Source: a virus
Virus record (IMG/VR): IMGVR_UViG_3300049595_002065
Location: 1-31,817 of that record
Direction: 5' to 3' (one strand)
DNA length: 31,817 bases
Made by a program: the position numbers and the translations under genes
Part shown: piece after piece, positions 11,698 through 20,831 of the stretch
Layout of the letters: each line of letters starts with the position of its first letter
Numbering within the stretch: position 1 is the stretch's first letter
The notes under the pieces: model-generated
What the model was told of the DNA's origin: nothing
What the model saw: only the letters and a program-made list of their open reading frames with translations
Databases searched by the model: none

Positions 11698-14045
11698 TAC
11701 GCCGCGCTCCTTACTTCGACAGCGATCAACTCCGCATCGCCCGTCATAGTGTCGCTCGCATTGTTCGCATCCCGCGTGACCTTGAGGCGGAAGCCGTCAC
11801 CCGCCGTCACGGAGTCGATGGTGGCCAGCGTGATTTCGGTCACGGTCAAGATGCCGCTGGTGCCGTTGGCCGCTGCGGTGCCGCTGGCGATGGTATCGAA
11901 AGAGTCTGAATCCAAGTCGGTGGTCATGCGCTCCAAAGACACATCCCAGACCACATTGCCAGAGGTCGCGGTGGTTGCCATCCAGTGCAGGCGGATCTTG
12001 AGGCCGCTGCCGAGTGAGGCACCTTCGGGGATGATGCCCATAAATACAGCGGACTCGTCGGTTGCATCGTCGAAGTCTAAACATGGTATGCTCGACCTCG
12101 TATCCAGTGTCGCAAACGCAGTGCTTGGAGGGGAATTTTCTAATCCTGCCACAAAAACGGCGTAGGTCTTTGATCCGCCGCTGGCCGTTGCCGAAAGCGT
12201 ATCCCCCGACACACTCAACCCGCTGCCAATGATAAACCCAATCGCCTTGGATTCCGAATCATCCCACCCGTAAAGCTTATCGGCAGCCAGATCGTCGGCC
12301 ACAAGGTCGCTGCCGCTGACCGAAAGGATGTCCGCGAGGGTCGTGCCGACTGCGGTGACGCCGCTTCCGCCCGTAGCCGACAACTCCCCCGCCGACAGAC
12401 TCAAGCCCGAGCCGATTTGGATCTCCTCGACGGCACCTGTGCTGGCTGTCGTGCGTCCGAGAATGCGGGCGGTGGCTTGGGTTAGGCCGCTGGTGGTGAT
12501 ATCTCCAGAAAGCGCCCCGCCAATGTCTGATGCCGCCAAATTGGGAGATACAACATTTGTGACAGAATCCCAACGAGTTGTTCCGTCTCCATTGCTAACA
12601 AGCAAATCGTCCGTTGCGGGGGAGTTGCTTGAGGCCAGATCGTCGGCCTCTATGGGATCGCTTCCCGCTGCGGCATGACTCGCGGCATGAAGATTCGGAT
12701 CGCGGTCATCCGAAAGCCGCGCATCGTCGCCAGCGCAAAAGCTCCCTGCCGCCGTGCCGAAAGAACCCGCCTCGATGACGCCGCCACTGCCTGTTTTTAA
12801 AGGGAGGTTGGCGGTGGTGCCGACACTTACTTGGGAGCCTGTGTGGGTGTGGGTATCGACAGGGATGAGCGACCAATTTCCAGAAGTGCCGCCGCCAGAG
12901 CGCAAGCGGTATTGCTGCCCTGTGGCCGTGATTGTGACGAGCGTGTTGTAAACAAGCGGCGAAAGATTTACCACGCCACGAATCGTAATCGGCCCGCTCA
13001 TTGTGCTGCCGCCCACAATGACGTAGGTGTCGCCATTCAGGGTGCCTTCTGCTTGTGTCGGCAATGTCAGCGTGATGCCGCTTGCATTGGTGTTGGAAAC
13101 AGTAATCTGCCTTGCGCGATTAGCTGGCAGCGTTTGATCGGCGCTATAATTGACGCTTGTCACCGAGAAAATCGTCTGCCCGTTAATTTGGTGCGCGGCA
13201 ATAGCATCCGTCTCGCCTGTGTGGTGGGTTGATCCGTGGAGCGTGGGCTGGCGGCTGTCGGAAAGGCGGCTGTCGGAGGTGCTGACGGCATTGGTGACAT
13301 CTGTCACAGCCATACTATCGCCAACAAAACGAAATTGCTGCGCCGCATTGTCGCCAAAATTTGAAAGACTCGCCTTTGTTACAGATCCTGTCGGCCAGTT
13401 TGATTGATGCGGGTAATCCGTATCGTCTAAGTCGCTACTGACAACAATGTTTGCGCTGAGTGGCGCAAGTTCGTAAATGTGCCAGCGGCCAGCCTCAAAA
13501 AACATTCCGTAGGTTCGGTTCAGCTTGTAAACTAACAAAGCGTTGGCCGTTGTGTCCGTGGGCCAATAAATGCCATTGACGCCGCTGCCTTCGCTAAATC
13601 CAGCCGCTAAAACGGGGCCAGTGGCGTCATCTGCAACGATTTCGACCTGTGTGCCATCGTGGGTGTGCGCGGCAGCGGCGGCTCCTACGTCTGCCGCACT
13701 CAAGGAAACTGCGCCCGTCTCGCCATTAACGCTCGTGACCGCACCCGACTCGTTGCCCCACGCGGGGATGCCGTTGGCGACCTTTAGCACTTGGCCGCTT
13801 GTGCCGATGGCGAGGCGCTGCCCGGTGGACGCACCTTGGTAGAGAAGATCGCCCTGCGTGGTCAGGACTTCCAGCCCTGTGCCCGGCACGCCTTGGGGGC
13901 CAGTTGGGCCAGCGGGGCCGACGCTGCCGGTCGGGCCCGCGGGGCCGATTGTCGGCACTACCACATTCACCGTCTGCGGCGAAGGCACGCCCACCTCAAC
14001 CGCGTTGGTGTTTAGGGACACTTCAACTTTGTGGTAAGCGGCCAT
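11697..14045 (-). CDS. long tail fibre with collagen-like stretch
   Basis: A 782-residue protein. After a ~30-residue N-terminus, residues 34-57 are Gly-x-y collagen-like triplets (GPAGPTGSVGPAGPTGP). The segment TTQGDLLYQGASTGQRLAIG at about 63-82 is a frequent phage tail-fibre module. Downstream are repeated HTHxG and DSRLSDSRQPxxHGSTH-type units (the second reads DDARLSDDRDPNLHAASH), then beta-rich Gly/Ser/Thr repeats and a C-terminal domain. It likely trimerises and forms the adsorption fibre together with the LamG protein. Confidence 0.8.
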   Translation of the reverse strand: MAAYHKVEVSLNTNAVEVGVPSPQTVNVVVPTIGPAGPTGSVGPAGPTGPQGVPGTGLEVLTTQGDLLYQGASTGQRLAIGTSGQVLKVANGIPAWGNESGAVTSVNGETGAVSLSAADVGAAAAAHTHDGTQVEIVADDATGPVLAAGFSEGSGVNGIYWPTDTTANALLVYKLNRTYGMFFEAGRWHIYELAPLSANIVVSSDLDDTDYPHQSNWPTGSVTKASLSNFGDNAAQQFRFVGDSMAVTDVTNAVSTSDSRLSDSRQPTLHGSTHHTGETDAIAAHQINGQTIFSVTSVNYSADQTLPANRARQITVSNTNASGITLTLPTQAEGTLNGDTYVIVGGSTMSGPITIRGVVNLSPLVYNTLVTITATGQQYRLRSGGGTSGNWSLIPVDTHTHTGSQVSVGTTANLPLKTGSGGVIEAGSFGTAAGSFCAGDDARLSDDRDPNLHAASHAAAGSDPIEADDLASSNSPATDDLLVSNGDGTTRWDSVTNVVSPNLAASDIGGALSGDITTSGLTQATARILGRTTASTGAVEEIQIGSGLSLSAGELSATGGSGVTAVGTTLADILSVSGSDLVADDLAADKLYGWDDSESKAIGFIIGSGLSVSGDTLSATASGGSKTYAVFVAGLENSPPSTAFATLDTRSSIPCLDFDDATDESAVFMGIIPEGASLGSGLKIRLHWMATTATSGNVVWDVSLERMTTDLDSDSFDTIASGTAAANGTSGILTVTEITLATIDSVTAGDGFRLKVTRDANNASDTMTGDAELIAVEVRSAA

Positions 14046-14049
14046 GACG

Positions 14050-14418
14050 TTAAGCGAGCGGTGCGGTGCGGACGGTCACATCGGAAAGCACTTTCCACAG
14101 ACCGCCGAAAAGCGTGTAGATTTTGTTGGTCGAGTCCTTCAACTGCACATCGTAGTAGCGCGTTCCTGCCGTGGCGTTGTCCGTGGTCAGAAGATCAAAA
14201 TGGGACAGCCCCCCTGCCGCGTTGCTGTGCGAGGTGACTTCCTTGCGAATCACGGCGGCGGAGTCCGCATCGGTGAGCGCGTTCTTCACCGTCAGAAAGA
14301 GCGTGGCCCCGACCAGACTGTAGGCATCGCCGTCCGCGTCTTTAACCGACACATCGAGGCGCCCGGAGTCGCCCCGTGTCCAGCAAAGATCGGCCTGGGA
14401 GGAAATGCACGCGCTCAT
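14050..14418 (-). CDS. baseplate-upper-protein-like Ig-fold protein
   Basis: A 122-residue protein with a BppU N-terminal-like pattern: WTRGDSGRLDVSVKDADGDAYSLVGATLFLTVK, then YYDVQLKDSTNKIYTL. The start at 14418 has AAGGA 9 nt upstream and an ATGA overlap with the small membrane-protein gene; an ATG 6 codons upstream is less likely. A distant relative sits at 15579-16115. Probably a connector between tail tip and fibre. Confidence 0.6.
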   Translation of the reverse strand: MSACISSQADLCWTRGDSGRLDVSVKDADGDAYSLVGATLFLTVKNALTDADSAAVIRKEVTSHSNAAGGLSHFDLLTTDNATAGTRYYDVQLKDSTNKIYTLFGGLWKVLSDVTVRTAPLA

Positions 14419-14600
14419 TTGTTTCGATCCTTCCATGCTTTGCGGACAGTCAGCACGCCAGCCACGAGCCCAAGAAATAAAACGCCAAGCCGCATTGCCA
14501 TTTCAAGGTGCGGGATTAGCGACACAATGACCGACCCGATCGAGGTCGATACGCCGACGAGCGGGCGGCTGATAAAGTCTGTGGCGGTGTGGAGGCTCAT
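14415..14600 (-). CDS. small membrane protein, second holin-like candidate
   Basis: A 61-residue protein with two hydrophobic segments (around SIGSVIVSLI and MRLGVLFLGLVAGVLTV) and a basic end (RKAWKDRNK), a holin-like profile. Overlaps both neighbours by ATGA. As it lies among tail-fibre genes, far from the lysis cassette, it could be an antiholin or have another membrane role. Confidence 0.55.
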   Translation of the reverse strand: MSLHTATDFISRPLVGVSTSIGSVIVSLIPHLEMAMRLGVLFLGLVAGVLTVRKAWKDRNK

Positions 14601-15577
14601 ATCTCGTGGATTTTCAACAGGATGCCGTTGCTAAATGTAAGCAGCCACGAAACGATTCCGTCGCTCAATTCAACCGCGCCGCTATAAGGCTCGTTCGTGT
14701 TTGTGCTGCCAGCCAGCGCCCGCATGATCGTGACGTTGCTGTTGTTGGTGAGGGCGGGGAGCGGTAATCCGAAGTTCGTGCGAGTGGTCGCAGCGTCTGT
14801 CGTGTTGGCAAAACTTATCGGGCGCGCAAACTCTGTGGCCCCACTCTTGATGAGCGTCATCACTTGGTTGTTTGTGCCGCCGCCGCTAAAGATCACGGCA
14901 TTGGTTGAGGCATCGACGCCGATTTGCATAAGCGCGTTGTAGCCAAACACGCTAAACACAGCCACGCCGCTGCCGTTGGTATTGGTGCTGCGGAAGCCGA
15001 ACTGTGCCGAGCGGTTCGTCGCCTCTGCCGTGCCGACGCGGAACAACGTCTCGTTGCTGATCGTTGTGTTGTTGCTGGCGATGAGGTTGGCTAAACCGAG
15101 AAACGCTTCGTTGTTGGTGCGATAGACGAAAAGTAGCCCGTTATTTGTGGCCGATTGGTTGGTGATGACGATGTTGCCGTCTGAGGTAAGGCCGCGAAAT
15201 GCGGCATTATTCGTAGCCCCCAACCCGATCGCCGTGCGAAAATTGGTGACGTTGGCGTTGGTGAGCCATGTGGCTCCGAGGTCGAGGTTGGTGCGAACGC
15301 TGGCTGCGGCCTCAAAAGTAATGGTGCCCGCAAACGTCCAGTCGCCGACAAAGCGCGTTTCTTCAAGGCTAATTCGATCTACGCCGCCGAATTGAAAAAT
15401 TGAACTAATAATGCGAGTATCGCCCCCGAATTTGACCGCGCTCGGAAGCTGCAAGTCGTTCGTGCCGCTATAAGCCACAACGCCGTTGCTTGCATTGTAT
15501 GAAAGCGCCTTCATGGTCTGGCCGTAGCCGGTGGCCGCGCAGAGGGTGACGAGAAGGATGGTAAGGAAGGTTTTCAT
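14597..15577 (-). CDS. secreted Asn/Thr-rich tail-module protein
   Basis: A 326-residue protein. Residues 1-20 are a clear Sec signal peptide (MKTFLTILLVTLCAATGYGQ), with cleavage expected near GYG/Q. The rest is rich in Asn and Thr with beta-repeat segments such as AASVRTNLDLG, NVTNFRTAIGLG and ATTRTNFGLPLP, of a kind seen in tail fibres. A signal peptide is unusual for a virion protein assembled in the cytoplasm, so it may be displayed or secreted by the lysogen or host cell. Separated by 1 base from the preceding gene. Confidence 0.65.
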   Translation of the reverse strand: MKTFLTILLVTLCAATGYGQTMKALSYNASNGVVAYSGTNDLQLPSAVKFGGDTRIISSIFQFGGVDRISLEETRFVGDWTFAGTITFEAAASVRTNLDLGATWLTNANVTNFRTAIGLGATNNAAFRGLTSDGNIVITNQSATNNGLLFVYRTNNEAFLGLANLIASNNTTISNETLFRVGTAEATNRSAQFGFRSTNTNGSGVAVFSVFGYNALMQIGVDASTNAVIFSGGGTNNQVMTLIKSGATEFARPISFANTTDAATTRTNFGLPLPALTNNSNVTIMRALAGSTNTNEPYSGAVELSDGIVSWLLTFSNGILLKIHEI

Positions 15578-15578
15578 G

Positions 15579-16115
15579 TTAGATTTTCTGTGTGGTCAAA
15601 ACTCCGTCCGCGTCGATGGTCACGCGCCAAATCGTGTTGTCACTGGCCCGGAGGTCGAACTGGTTCATGGTGTTGGCGAAGCTGACCGAACCTTCCGTCC
15701 CGCGAATCACATCGTTGTAGATTACGCAAGAGCAGGGCATGGTGCTGGACGTCGTGCCGCTGACTGTCCAAGAAATTTCAAACTTGGCCGTGATTGAGTC
15801 TGTGTCCGCGTCAGGGTTAAACTCGGCGGTGAGTTCCGTCGTGTTCAGTGCCAAGTCGAACTGGTAAACGGTGGCCGATCCCGTTCCTGTCTTCGTCCAC
15901 CCCGCATCGTTGGCGAGGAAGCTGCCCGTGTAAGTCTTTTTGATCCCAAGCTGACCCGTCGCCCCGGCTCCTAACTCGACCACGCCGCCATTGCGAACAA
16001 ACTGCACCTCGACGGGCACGGTGTCGCGGCGGACAAAATAGTGCGTGTTGACCCGTTGCGTCAGGACGGGGGAAACGACAAATTCGCTGCTGTCGAGGTT
16101 GATATAGACGCGCAT
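15579..16115 (-). CDS. baseplate-upper-protein-like Ig-fold protein (paralogue)
   Basis: A 178-residue beta-rich protein: RRDTVPVEVQFVRNGG, then LGIKKTYTGSFLAND, then ISWTVSGTTSSTMPCSC and a C-terminal ASDNTIWRVTIDADGV. The arrangement resembles the BppU-like protein encoded at 14050-14418. The C-terminal 35 residues may be a separate small domain. It probably links fibres to the tail tip. Function inferred from context. Confidence 0.5.
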   Translation of the reverse strand: MRVYINLDSSEFVVSPVLTQRVNTHYFVRRDTVPVEVQFVRNGGVVELGAGATGQLGIKKTYTGSFLANDAGWTKTGTGSATVYQFDLALNTTELTAEFNPDADTDSITAKFEISWTVSGTTSSTMPCSCVIYNDVIRGTEGSVSFANTMNQFDLRASDNTIWRVTIDADGVLTTQKI

Positions 16116-16146
16116 GGCCTTGCCCTCGCCCTCTGTGTCAAAGCCG

Positions 16147-16584
16147 CTAACGGCTCTCTACGTCCCACCGAAATGGAAAAGCCAGCGGCCCCCGGCGCTC
16201 CTCGTCGGGATTGGCAGCGTCGTATTCGTGGGATGGTAGGTTAAGAATCGCCGCCGAGGTGTGGCCGTGGCATGGCGTGAAGCCGTGAAACAACCCTGCT
16301 GGGATGATGAGAAGCTGCGGGGCGTCGGCGGAAAGGATGATGGTTTGCCCCCGCTTGGCCTCGGCGTCCCAGATGCCGACCTTGGCCGCGCCTGCTACGC
16401 AATACCAGCGATCCACTTGCAGCTTGTGGCGGTGCCATGCCTTCACCACGCCCGCCGCGCAGGTCGTGATGTATGCCTGACCGAATCCGTGCGCGTCATC
16501 CGAAGCCCGAAAGATTTCGGTTAGCCTGCCCCGCTCATCGAGGTGCGCCGTGAGTGGGCGGATCTCGGCTAACATGGCATCCAT
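16147..16584 (-). CDS. RmlC/WxcM-like cupin sugar epimerase-like protein
   Basis: A 145-residue cupin of the dTDP-4-dehydrorhamnose 3,5-epimerase/WxcM-like type: LTAHLDERGRLTEIFR, then VVKAWHRHKLQVDRWYCVAG (His ligands and the W.C..G strand), then LLIIPAGLFHGF and an AILNLPSHEYD end. It would isomerise or epimerise an activated sugar. The start is taken at the ATG at 16584, overlapping the end of the glycosyltransferase gene; 16575 is an alternative ATG in frame. The frame is open far upstream but overlaps the transferase and is not credible. Coupled expression with the transferase implies one glycan pathway. Confidence 0.72.
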   Translation of the reverse strand: MDAMLAEIRPLTAHLDERGRLTEIFRASDDAHGFGQAYITTCAAGVVKAWHRHKLQVDRWYCVAGAAKVGIWDAEAKRGQTIILSADAPQLLIIPAGLFHGFTPCHGHTSAAILNLPSHEYDAANPDEERRGPLAFPFRWDVESR

Positions 16585-17582
16585 TGCTGCTGACGAACGC
16601 GGAGATGTCCTCGGTATTCGCCTTCTGTTTCGTGGTAGGCCCGGTGGTGGACGATCTTGCCGTCCTTGTCGCGCTTCACATGGTCGGCGACACAATGCGG
16701 GACGCAGGCAATCCGCAGCGCTGCCGGGTGCCAGCGATGCCAGCAAAGGAACAGGTCTTGCGTTCCCCTGCCGTCGTAGCCGCTAAAATCGGCCAGCGCC
16801 AGCGCTTTGGCCGACAGGAGGGTGCAGCCGAGGCCGCACCAATCTGACGGCACGATGGCCCCGCGACCAATGCCAGGGTAAGCAAAGTCCATCCACCCGC
16901 GCCTGCGCCATCCGTGCTTGGCCGTGACTTCAAACACGTTTCCGTCTGGCGGGCATTTCTTCACGCGCTCGGCAAGCCGCCCAAGACGCTTGCCTTCTTT
17001 CTCGCTGGTTGGCTCGGTCTTTAGCCGTTCTCGGCACACCTCTAACGCGCGGACAAGGCGGGGCGGGAGCTTGCGCTCCTTCTCGTTGAAGTCTTCGCAG
17101 ATTGGATGATTTGGGCTCCCGTTGCCGCCTAAGAATAAGCCATTCGGGTAAGTGACCGCCGCGACCTCGTAGTAAGGCGAGCCGTCTGCCTGCGGCATGG
17201 TCAGCGCCCACTCGGCCACCCGGAGGGCATCTGCCGGGACAAGGTTGTCGGCCTCCACCGACCACAAGGCCGTAGCGCGGATCTTTCTCGCAGCGGCAAA
17301 CGCGGCCCCCTGCAATGCGGCAATCCGCATTTGTGCGGGCGTCTGGTAGTCCTTGCCCTCGGCCCCTCCGTCATCGAGCGGCAGGGTTATGGCTTGGATA
17401 CGCCAGCCTTCGGGCAGTTCGTGGCGGGCGCTCTCAATGGCCTGCTTGGCCTCCTCGCTCTGGTCGGTTGCCAGAACAAAATGCGCCTCGGCGTGGTGCC
17501 CGGCTGCGGCGGCGATGCGCCTCAGAAACTGCGGCCAAGCATAGAAGTAAGACCTTGTTGCGTATGTCGCTATCGCCAGCAC
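16569..17582 (-). CDS. GT-A type glycosyltransferase
   Basis: A 337-residue protein. The N-terminus has an alpha/beta pattern (MLAIATYATRSYFYAWPQFLRR, HFVLATDQ), and ALWSVEADNLV with EADN at 110-113 takes the place of the DxD metal site. The C-terminal part includes GYDGRGTQDLFLCWH and a VADHVKRDKDG segment typical of GT2-like phage proteins. It starts at a GTG without a strong ribosome-binding site, 25 bases after the adhesin stop. Predicted to transfer a sugar to a phage protein, glycan or DNA; the acceptor is unknown. Confidence 0.65.
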   Translation of the reverse strand: MLAIATYATRSYFYAWPQFLRRIAAAAGHHAEAHFVLATDQSEEAKQAIESARHELPEGWRIQAITLPLDDGGAEGKDYQTPAQMRIAALQGAAFAAARKIRATALWSVEADNLVPADALRVAEWALTMPQADGSPYYEVAAVTYPNGLFLGGNGSPNHPICEDFNEKERKLPPRLVRALEVCRERLKTEPTSEKEGKRLGRLAERVKKCPPDGNVFEVTAKHGWRRRGWMDFAYPGIGRGAIVPSDWCGLGCTLLSAKALALADFSGYDGRGTQDLFLCWHRWHPAALRIACVPHCVADHVKRDKDGKIVHHRAYHETEGEYRGHLRVRQQQWMPC

Positions 17583-17607
17583 TCGGAGGCGGCGGCAGTG
17601 TCAAAGG

Positions 17608-19536
17608 CTACCAAGCACTAAACTGGCTGTTTGCATTTCGGGCCACAGGCCACACCGTCATGGTTTGTCCAACTGGCGACGTGTCGGCCAGATTTGTCTG
17701 CGGGACGAAATACGAAAGCGCCTCCAGCGCACTGATCGCAAGCTCGCCCGTGGCGCTGGTCTTGATTTGCCTTGAAAAGTAAGTGGTCGTGGCTGGCGCT
17801 GACGGAAAATAAACGCGGTATGCCCCTTGCCGAGTTGCCCCGACAACCGTTTCGTCAGGGCTTGGTGAGCCGCCCGCTGCGCGCCCTTCAATATTGGGGA
17901 AGCCAGCGAAATCTTGGGCAATCGCTCGGCCCGCGTTTTCCAAGGCTGGATGACTCAGGCCAAAACTTCCGCTTGCAGACCCCGACGTAACGCTGTCGTT
18001 TGTGCTTGAGGTAAACGAGTTCCCAGAAACAGACAGCTTGCCCGCCGTGAAAGATTGGCCCGATGGATCGAGGTCGTAGGTGCCAGGCCTCGCCGTTAAA
18101 GCAAATCCCTCATTGCGATGCACCTTTGCCCAAATTGGATTCGGCTGCTCGTCGTTAAAGACCAGATCACACTCTGGCAGTCCCGTGATGGCCGCGCCCG
18201 TCTGACCATTGACCACAAAATTGCCTTTTCCGTAAAAAAACAGAGAGGTTGCGGCATCTCCGATTTCCTCAAAAACAAATCGCCCAGTTCCAAGCGCCCG
18301 CTCTGTTTGCCACACGATCGGGACGGCGGAAAATGCCGCGCCCCCCCCGGCTATTTCGGAGGCACTTGAAGAGTAGTTGGTCGTGTTTCCGTCAAGAGTT
18401 CGGTCGCTGATGCTTGTTGAAGAAACCAAAACGCTGTTGACCGCCGAGCGGTTTTCAGTCGTGCTGACATAGAGCCCCCTCCGCTCTCGGATTGTGCTGG
18501 TGCGATAGAAGCCAGAATAGGTTTCGACGCTGGTAAGCCACCGCGTTCCTGTTGACCAAGAGTTTTGCGTGAGGACAAACGACTCGCTGGGGCCGATTCC
18601 GTAGCTGCTTGACGCCGATTTTGTGGCGGTTGCTCGCTGCACAACATCCGTAACAATCGGAAGCTGGTAGCCCGCGATAGTTCCAACGGTGAAAGTCGCC
18701 AACGGCGCGGCTGGGTCTGCTTCGTCAAAGGTTACGGTGTATTTGGAAGTGGTGATCGTCTTGCTGACAGGCGTTGTAGAAGCGGAAGTCGAGACGAGCG
18801 CCATCGTCTGCGAGGGCGGATTTTGCACAAACGAGGTTGCAGTTGTGGCTGATTCACTGGCGGGATAGCCCGCGACATCCAAGGGCTCGCTGGCTGGTGC
18901 ATTTGCGGCCCACAAGACTTCGTGCTGCGTTTGGGCTATTTCAACCCCATTAACAAACACGGGCCGCGTGAACCGATCCGCTCGGTAGTGCGTTTGTCTG
19001 TGGCCGCCATCGGATGCCGTTCCTGAGTTTGTGGTGGTGATGAATGTTTCTTGAGAAGATTGCGTAAAAGTCGCCAGCGTTATACTGGAAACCTCACCCG
19101 CCGTGGCGGTAAACAATGACTGCTCCGAATCGTAGCTCCACCCACTCGTTGCCACGCTGGCAAGTGTCGTTGGATAGAACGTGTATTCGCGTGTGCTTGC
19201 GGTCGTGGTTTGCACATTAACCGACGCCGTGGTTGAGTTTATGGTGCGTCCGCTTGTGTTGGTTTGGTTTCCTGCGGCCACATCGAAAGCAAACTGTGAG
19301 GTGGACAGGAATGTCGTTGAGTAATTGGTGGCAAGCGTAGTGCCGTTTGAAGTAACGGAGCTAAAACTTGAGGACGAACTGCCCTGCGTAAAAAAGCTAT
19401 TCGTTTTTGTTTGTGACGGGCCGCTTCCAGTATTGGAAAGATAAGTTCCTGTGACGCTCCTGCTATGCGTGGACGAGTTGGAGCCCGACACGGAAGTGCT
19501 GACAGCCGCCGTGGTGTTTACCGTCCAAGTAATCAC
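17608..19536 (-). CDS. large Ser/Thr-rich tail adhesin-like protein
   Basis: About 642 residues from a GTG at 19536 just after the preceding stop (TAGCCGTG); an upstream start at 19614 is possible but would lie within the preceding gene. The first ~170 residues are extremely rich in Ser, Thr, Asn and Gly (SGSNSSTHSRS, QGSSSSSFSSVTS), followed by beta-rich repeats and a C-terminal region with DETVVGATRQGAYRVYF. Probably a receptor-binding or fibre protein. Contains a G8 run on the coding strand at 18341-18348. The following two genes encode sugar enzymes, making it a candidate acceptor for glycosylation. Confidence 0.6.
   Translation of the reverse strand: MITWTVNTTAAVSTSVSGSNSSTHSRSVTGTYLSNTGSGPSQTKTNSFFTQGSSSSSFSSVTSNGTTLATNYSTTFLSTSQFAFDVAAGNQTNTSGRTINSTTASVNVQTTTASTREYTFYPTTLASVATSGWSYDSEQSLFTATAGEVSSITLATFTQSSQETFITTTNSGTASDGGHRQTHYRADRFTRPVFVNGVEIAQTQHEVLWAANAPASEPLDVAGYPASESATTATSFVQNPPSQTMALVSTSASTTPVSKTITTSKYTVTFDEADPAAPLATFTVGTIAGYQLPIVTDVVQRATATKSASSSYGIGPSESFVLTQNSWSTGTRWLTSVETYSGFYRTSTIRERRGLYVSTTENRSAVNSVLVSSTSISDRTLDGNTTNYSSSASEIAGGGAAFSAVPIVWQTERALGTGRFVFEEIGDAATSLFFYGKGNFVVNGQTGAAITGLPECDLVFNDEQPNPIWAKVHRNEGFALTARPGTYDLDPSGQSFTAGKLSVSGNSFTSSTNDSVTSGSASGSFGLSHPALENAGRAIAQDFAGFPNIEGRAAGGSPSPDETVVGATRQGAYRVYFPSAPATTTYFSRQIKTSATGELAISALEALSYFVPQTNLADTSPVGQTMTVWPVARNANSQFSAW
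18341..18348 (-). repeat. G8 (coding strand) homopolymer within the adhesin gene
   Basis: Eight C on plus, read as G8 on the coding strand of the Ser/Thr-rich adhesin, coding for a Gly run near AGGGAAF. A change of one base would shift the frame and truncate the protein after about 400 residues. Confidence 0.8.
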
Positions 19537-19538
19537 GG

Positions 19539-20174
19539 CTATGTGAGTCGGTAATAGTTGATCCAAGGAAGCTCGCCAACGGCGGGCGGCGAGTCTTTTG
19601 CCTTGGTCAGCCACAGTTCTGGTGTGGCAATGATGTCGCCGGGGCCAATGACGCGGTAAACTTGCCCCTCGGCAAACAGGCCGAATAGCAGCGTCACGGG
19701 ATCGTCCACGCTGAAAAGTAGGGCGCTTTGCAGCGGAGGTTCTTCGGTATCAATCTCAATCGTCAGGCCCGTGATGTTCACGCCGTCTGTGGCGATGACG
19801 GCTTTGGCGTAATGCAGGCCCGTTCCTGCGCAGGTAAATTGCTCGTCCCAATTTGAAGGCAGGATGCCGTTGAGCGTGCCGGGCTGGACGCGCACAAAAT
19901 AAGGCGGATTCTCGTCTTCAGGATCGGCGTCGGGATCGACGCGGGCGATTAAGTCCCACGGTTGGCGGGTCGTTGGGGCAGAGGTGCCGCCGCGTGGCAG
20001 GGAAGCGGCTAGGCCGATGTAGGTGCCTGTGCCGTCTTGTCTGACTGTGATGCCGCGCTCGCCCTTGGGCTTGTTGCGTTTGATCTCTTGCAGGATCGTG
20101 TTGAGACGATCGGCAGACAGTTCGCGCAGGAGCGGCCTGTTGGGCTGAAAGCGGATTTGCGCGAAGTCGGACAT
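19539..20174 (-). CDS. tail protein, unknown
   Basis: A 211-residue protein: helical N-terminus (LLRELSADRLNTILQEIKRNKP), then ERGITVRQDGTGTYIGLAAS and a beta-rich rest (PPYFVRVQPGTLNGILPSNW). Sits between two other tail genes, so a tail-tip or baseplate role is likely. No family named. Confidence 0.5.
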   Translation of the reverse strand: MSDFAQIRFQPNRPLLRELSADRLNTILQEIKRNKPKGERGITVRQDGTGTYIGLAASLPRGGTSAPTTRQPWDLIARVDPDADPEDENPPYFVRVQPGTLNGILPSNWDEQFTCAGTGLHYAKAVIATDGVNITGLTIEIDTEEPPLQSALLFSVDDPVTLLFGLFAEGQVYRVIGPGDIIATPELWLTKAKDSPPAVGELPWINYYRLT

Positions 20175-20177
20175 GGG

Positions 20178-20831
20178 CTAACTCCAGCCGTAGAGAAGCT
20201 CCACATCATCCCACTCGCTGAAGTTGAGCGTGTATTCGCGGGTAACTTCGTAGCGGGTGCCGATCGGGTTGGCTGTAATCGCCGTGCAGACCCAGAAGGT
20301 TCCACTTGGGGCGTTTAGCTCCGAGGGGTCGGCCACTTTAGCAATAGGCGACAGGCTTGGCAGGGTGGATTCAATTTCCGAGATGCGGCCAACCACGGCA
20401 GGCGCGAGCGCATATTCCACTTTTTTGCGGAGGAAGTTGTAGAGAAGTTGCTGTGTCTCGTTTGAAAAAATAGCCCACTCGTCAGGGGTGGGGTTTTCAA
20501 TCTTCGTCATTACTGCGGCCAACTGCGTTTCGGTTAGGTCTTTGAATTTGGGGTGCGTCTGAATCGGAACCTCTCGCGTGCCGCCCGTTAGCTCGATCCT
20601 TTTTCCGTATTGGTTGTAACTGGCCCCACCTTCGCCGCCTTGGGAGTATTCGGCCACGGCGCGGCGGATGCCGCCGGGTTCTTCGCTCGCACTGACGGAG
20701 GAAAGGGGGAAGCCCTGTTCGGTTGTCGGGATGTTGATGAGTTGCCCGCCTGTGGAAACGTAAACCTTGCGAAGAACTTTTCTGTCGCCGCTGTCGAGAT
20801 ACCCGCCGCCTGTTGTTTCGATTTGTGCCAT
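20178..20831 (-). CDS. tail-tip region protein, unknown
   Basis: A 217-residue protein starting MAQIETTGGGYLDSGDRKVLRKVYVSTGG, with a helical middle (PTPDEWAIFSNETQQLLYNFLRKKVEY) and a C-terminal beta part (TRYEVTREYTLNFSEWDDVELLYG). It directly follows the tape measure gene, where the distal tail protein or tail hub gene usually lies; the length is short for either. Unknown. Confidence 0.5.
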   Translation of the reverse strand: MAQIETTGGGYLDSGDRKVLRKVYVSTGGQLINIPTTEQGFPLSSVSASEEPGGIRRAVAEYSQGGEGGASYNQYGKRIELTGGTREVPIQTHPKFKDLTETQLAAVMTKIENPTPDEWAIFSNETQQLLYNFLRKKVEYALAPAVVGRISEIESTLPSLSPIAKVADPSELNAPSGTFWVCTAITANPIGTRYEVTREYTLNFSEWDDVELLYGWS

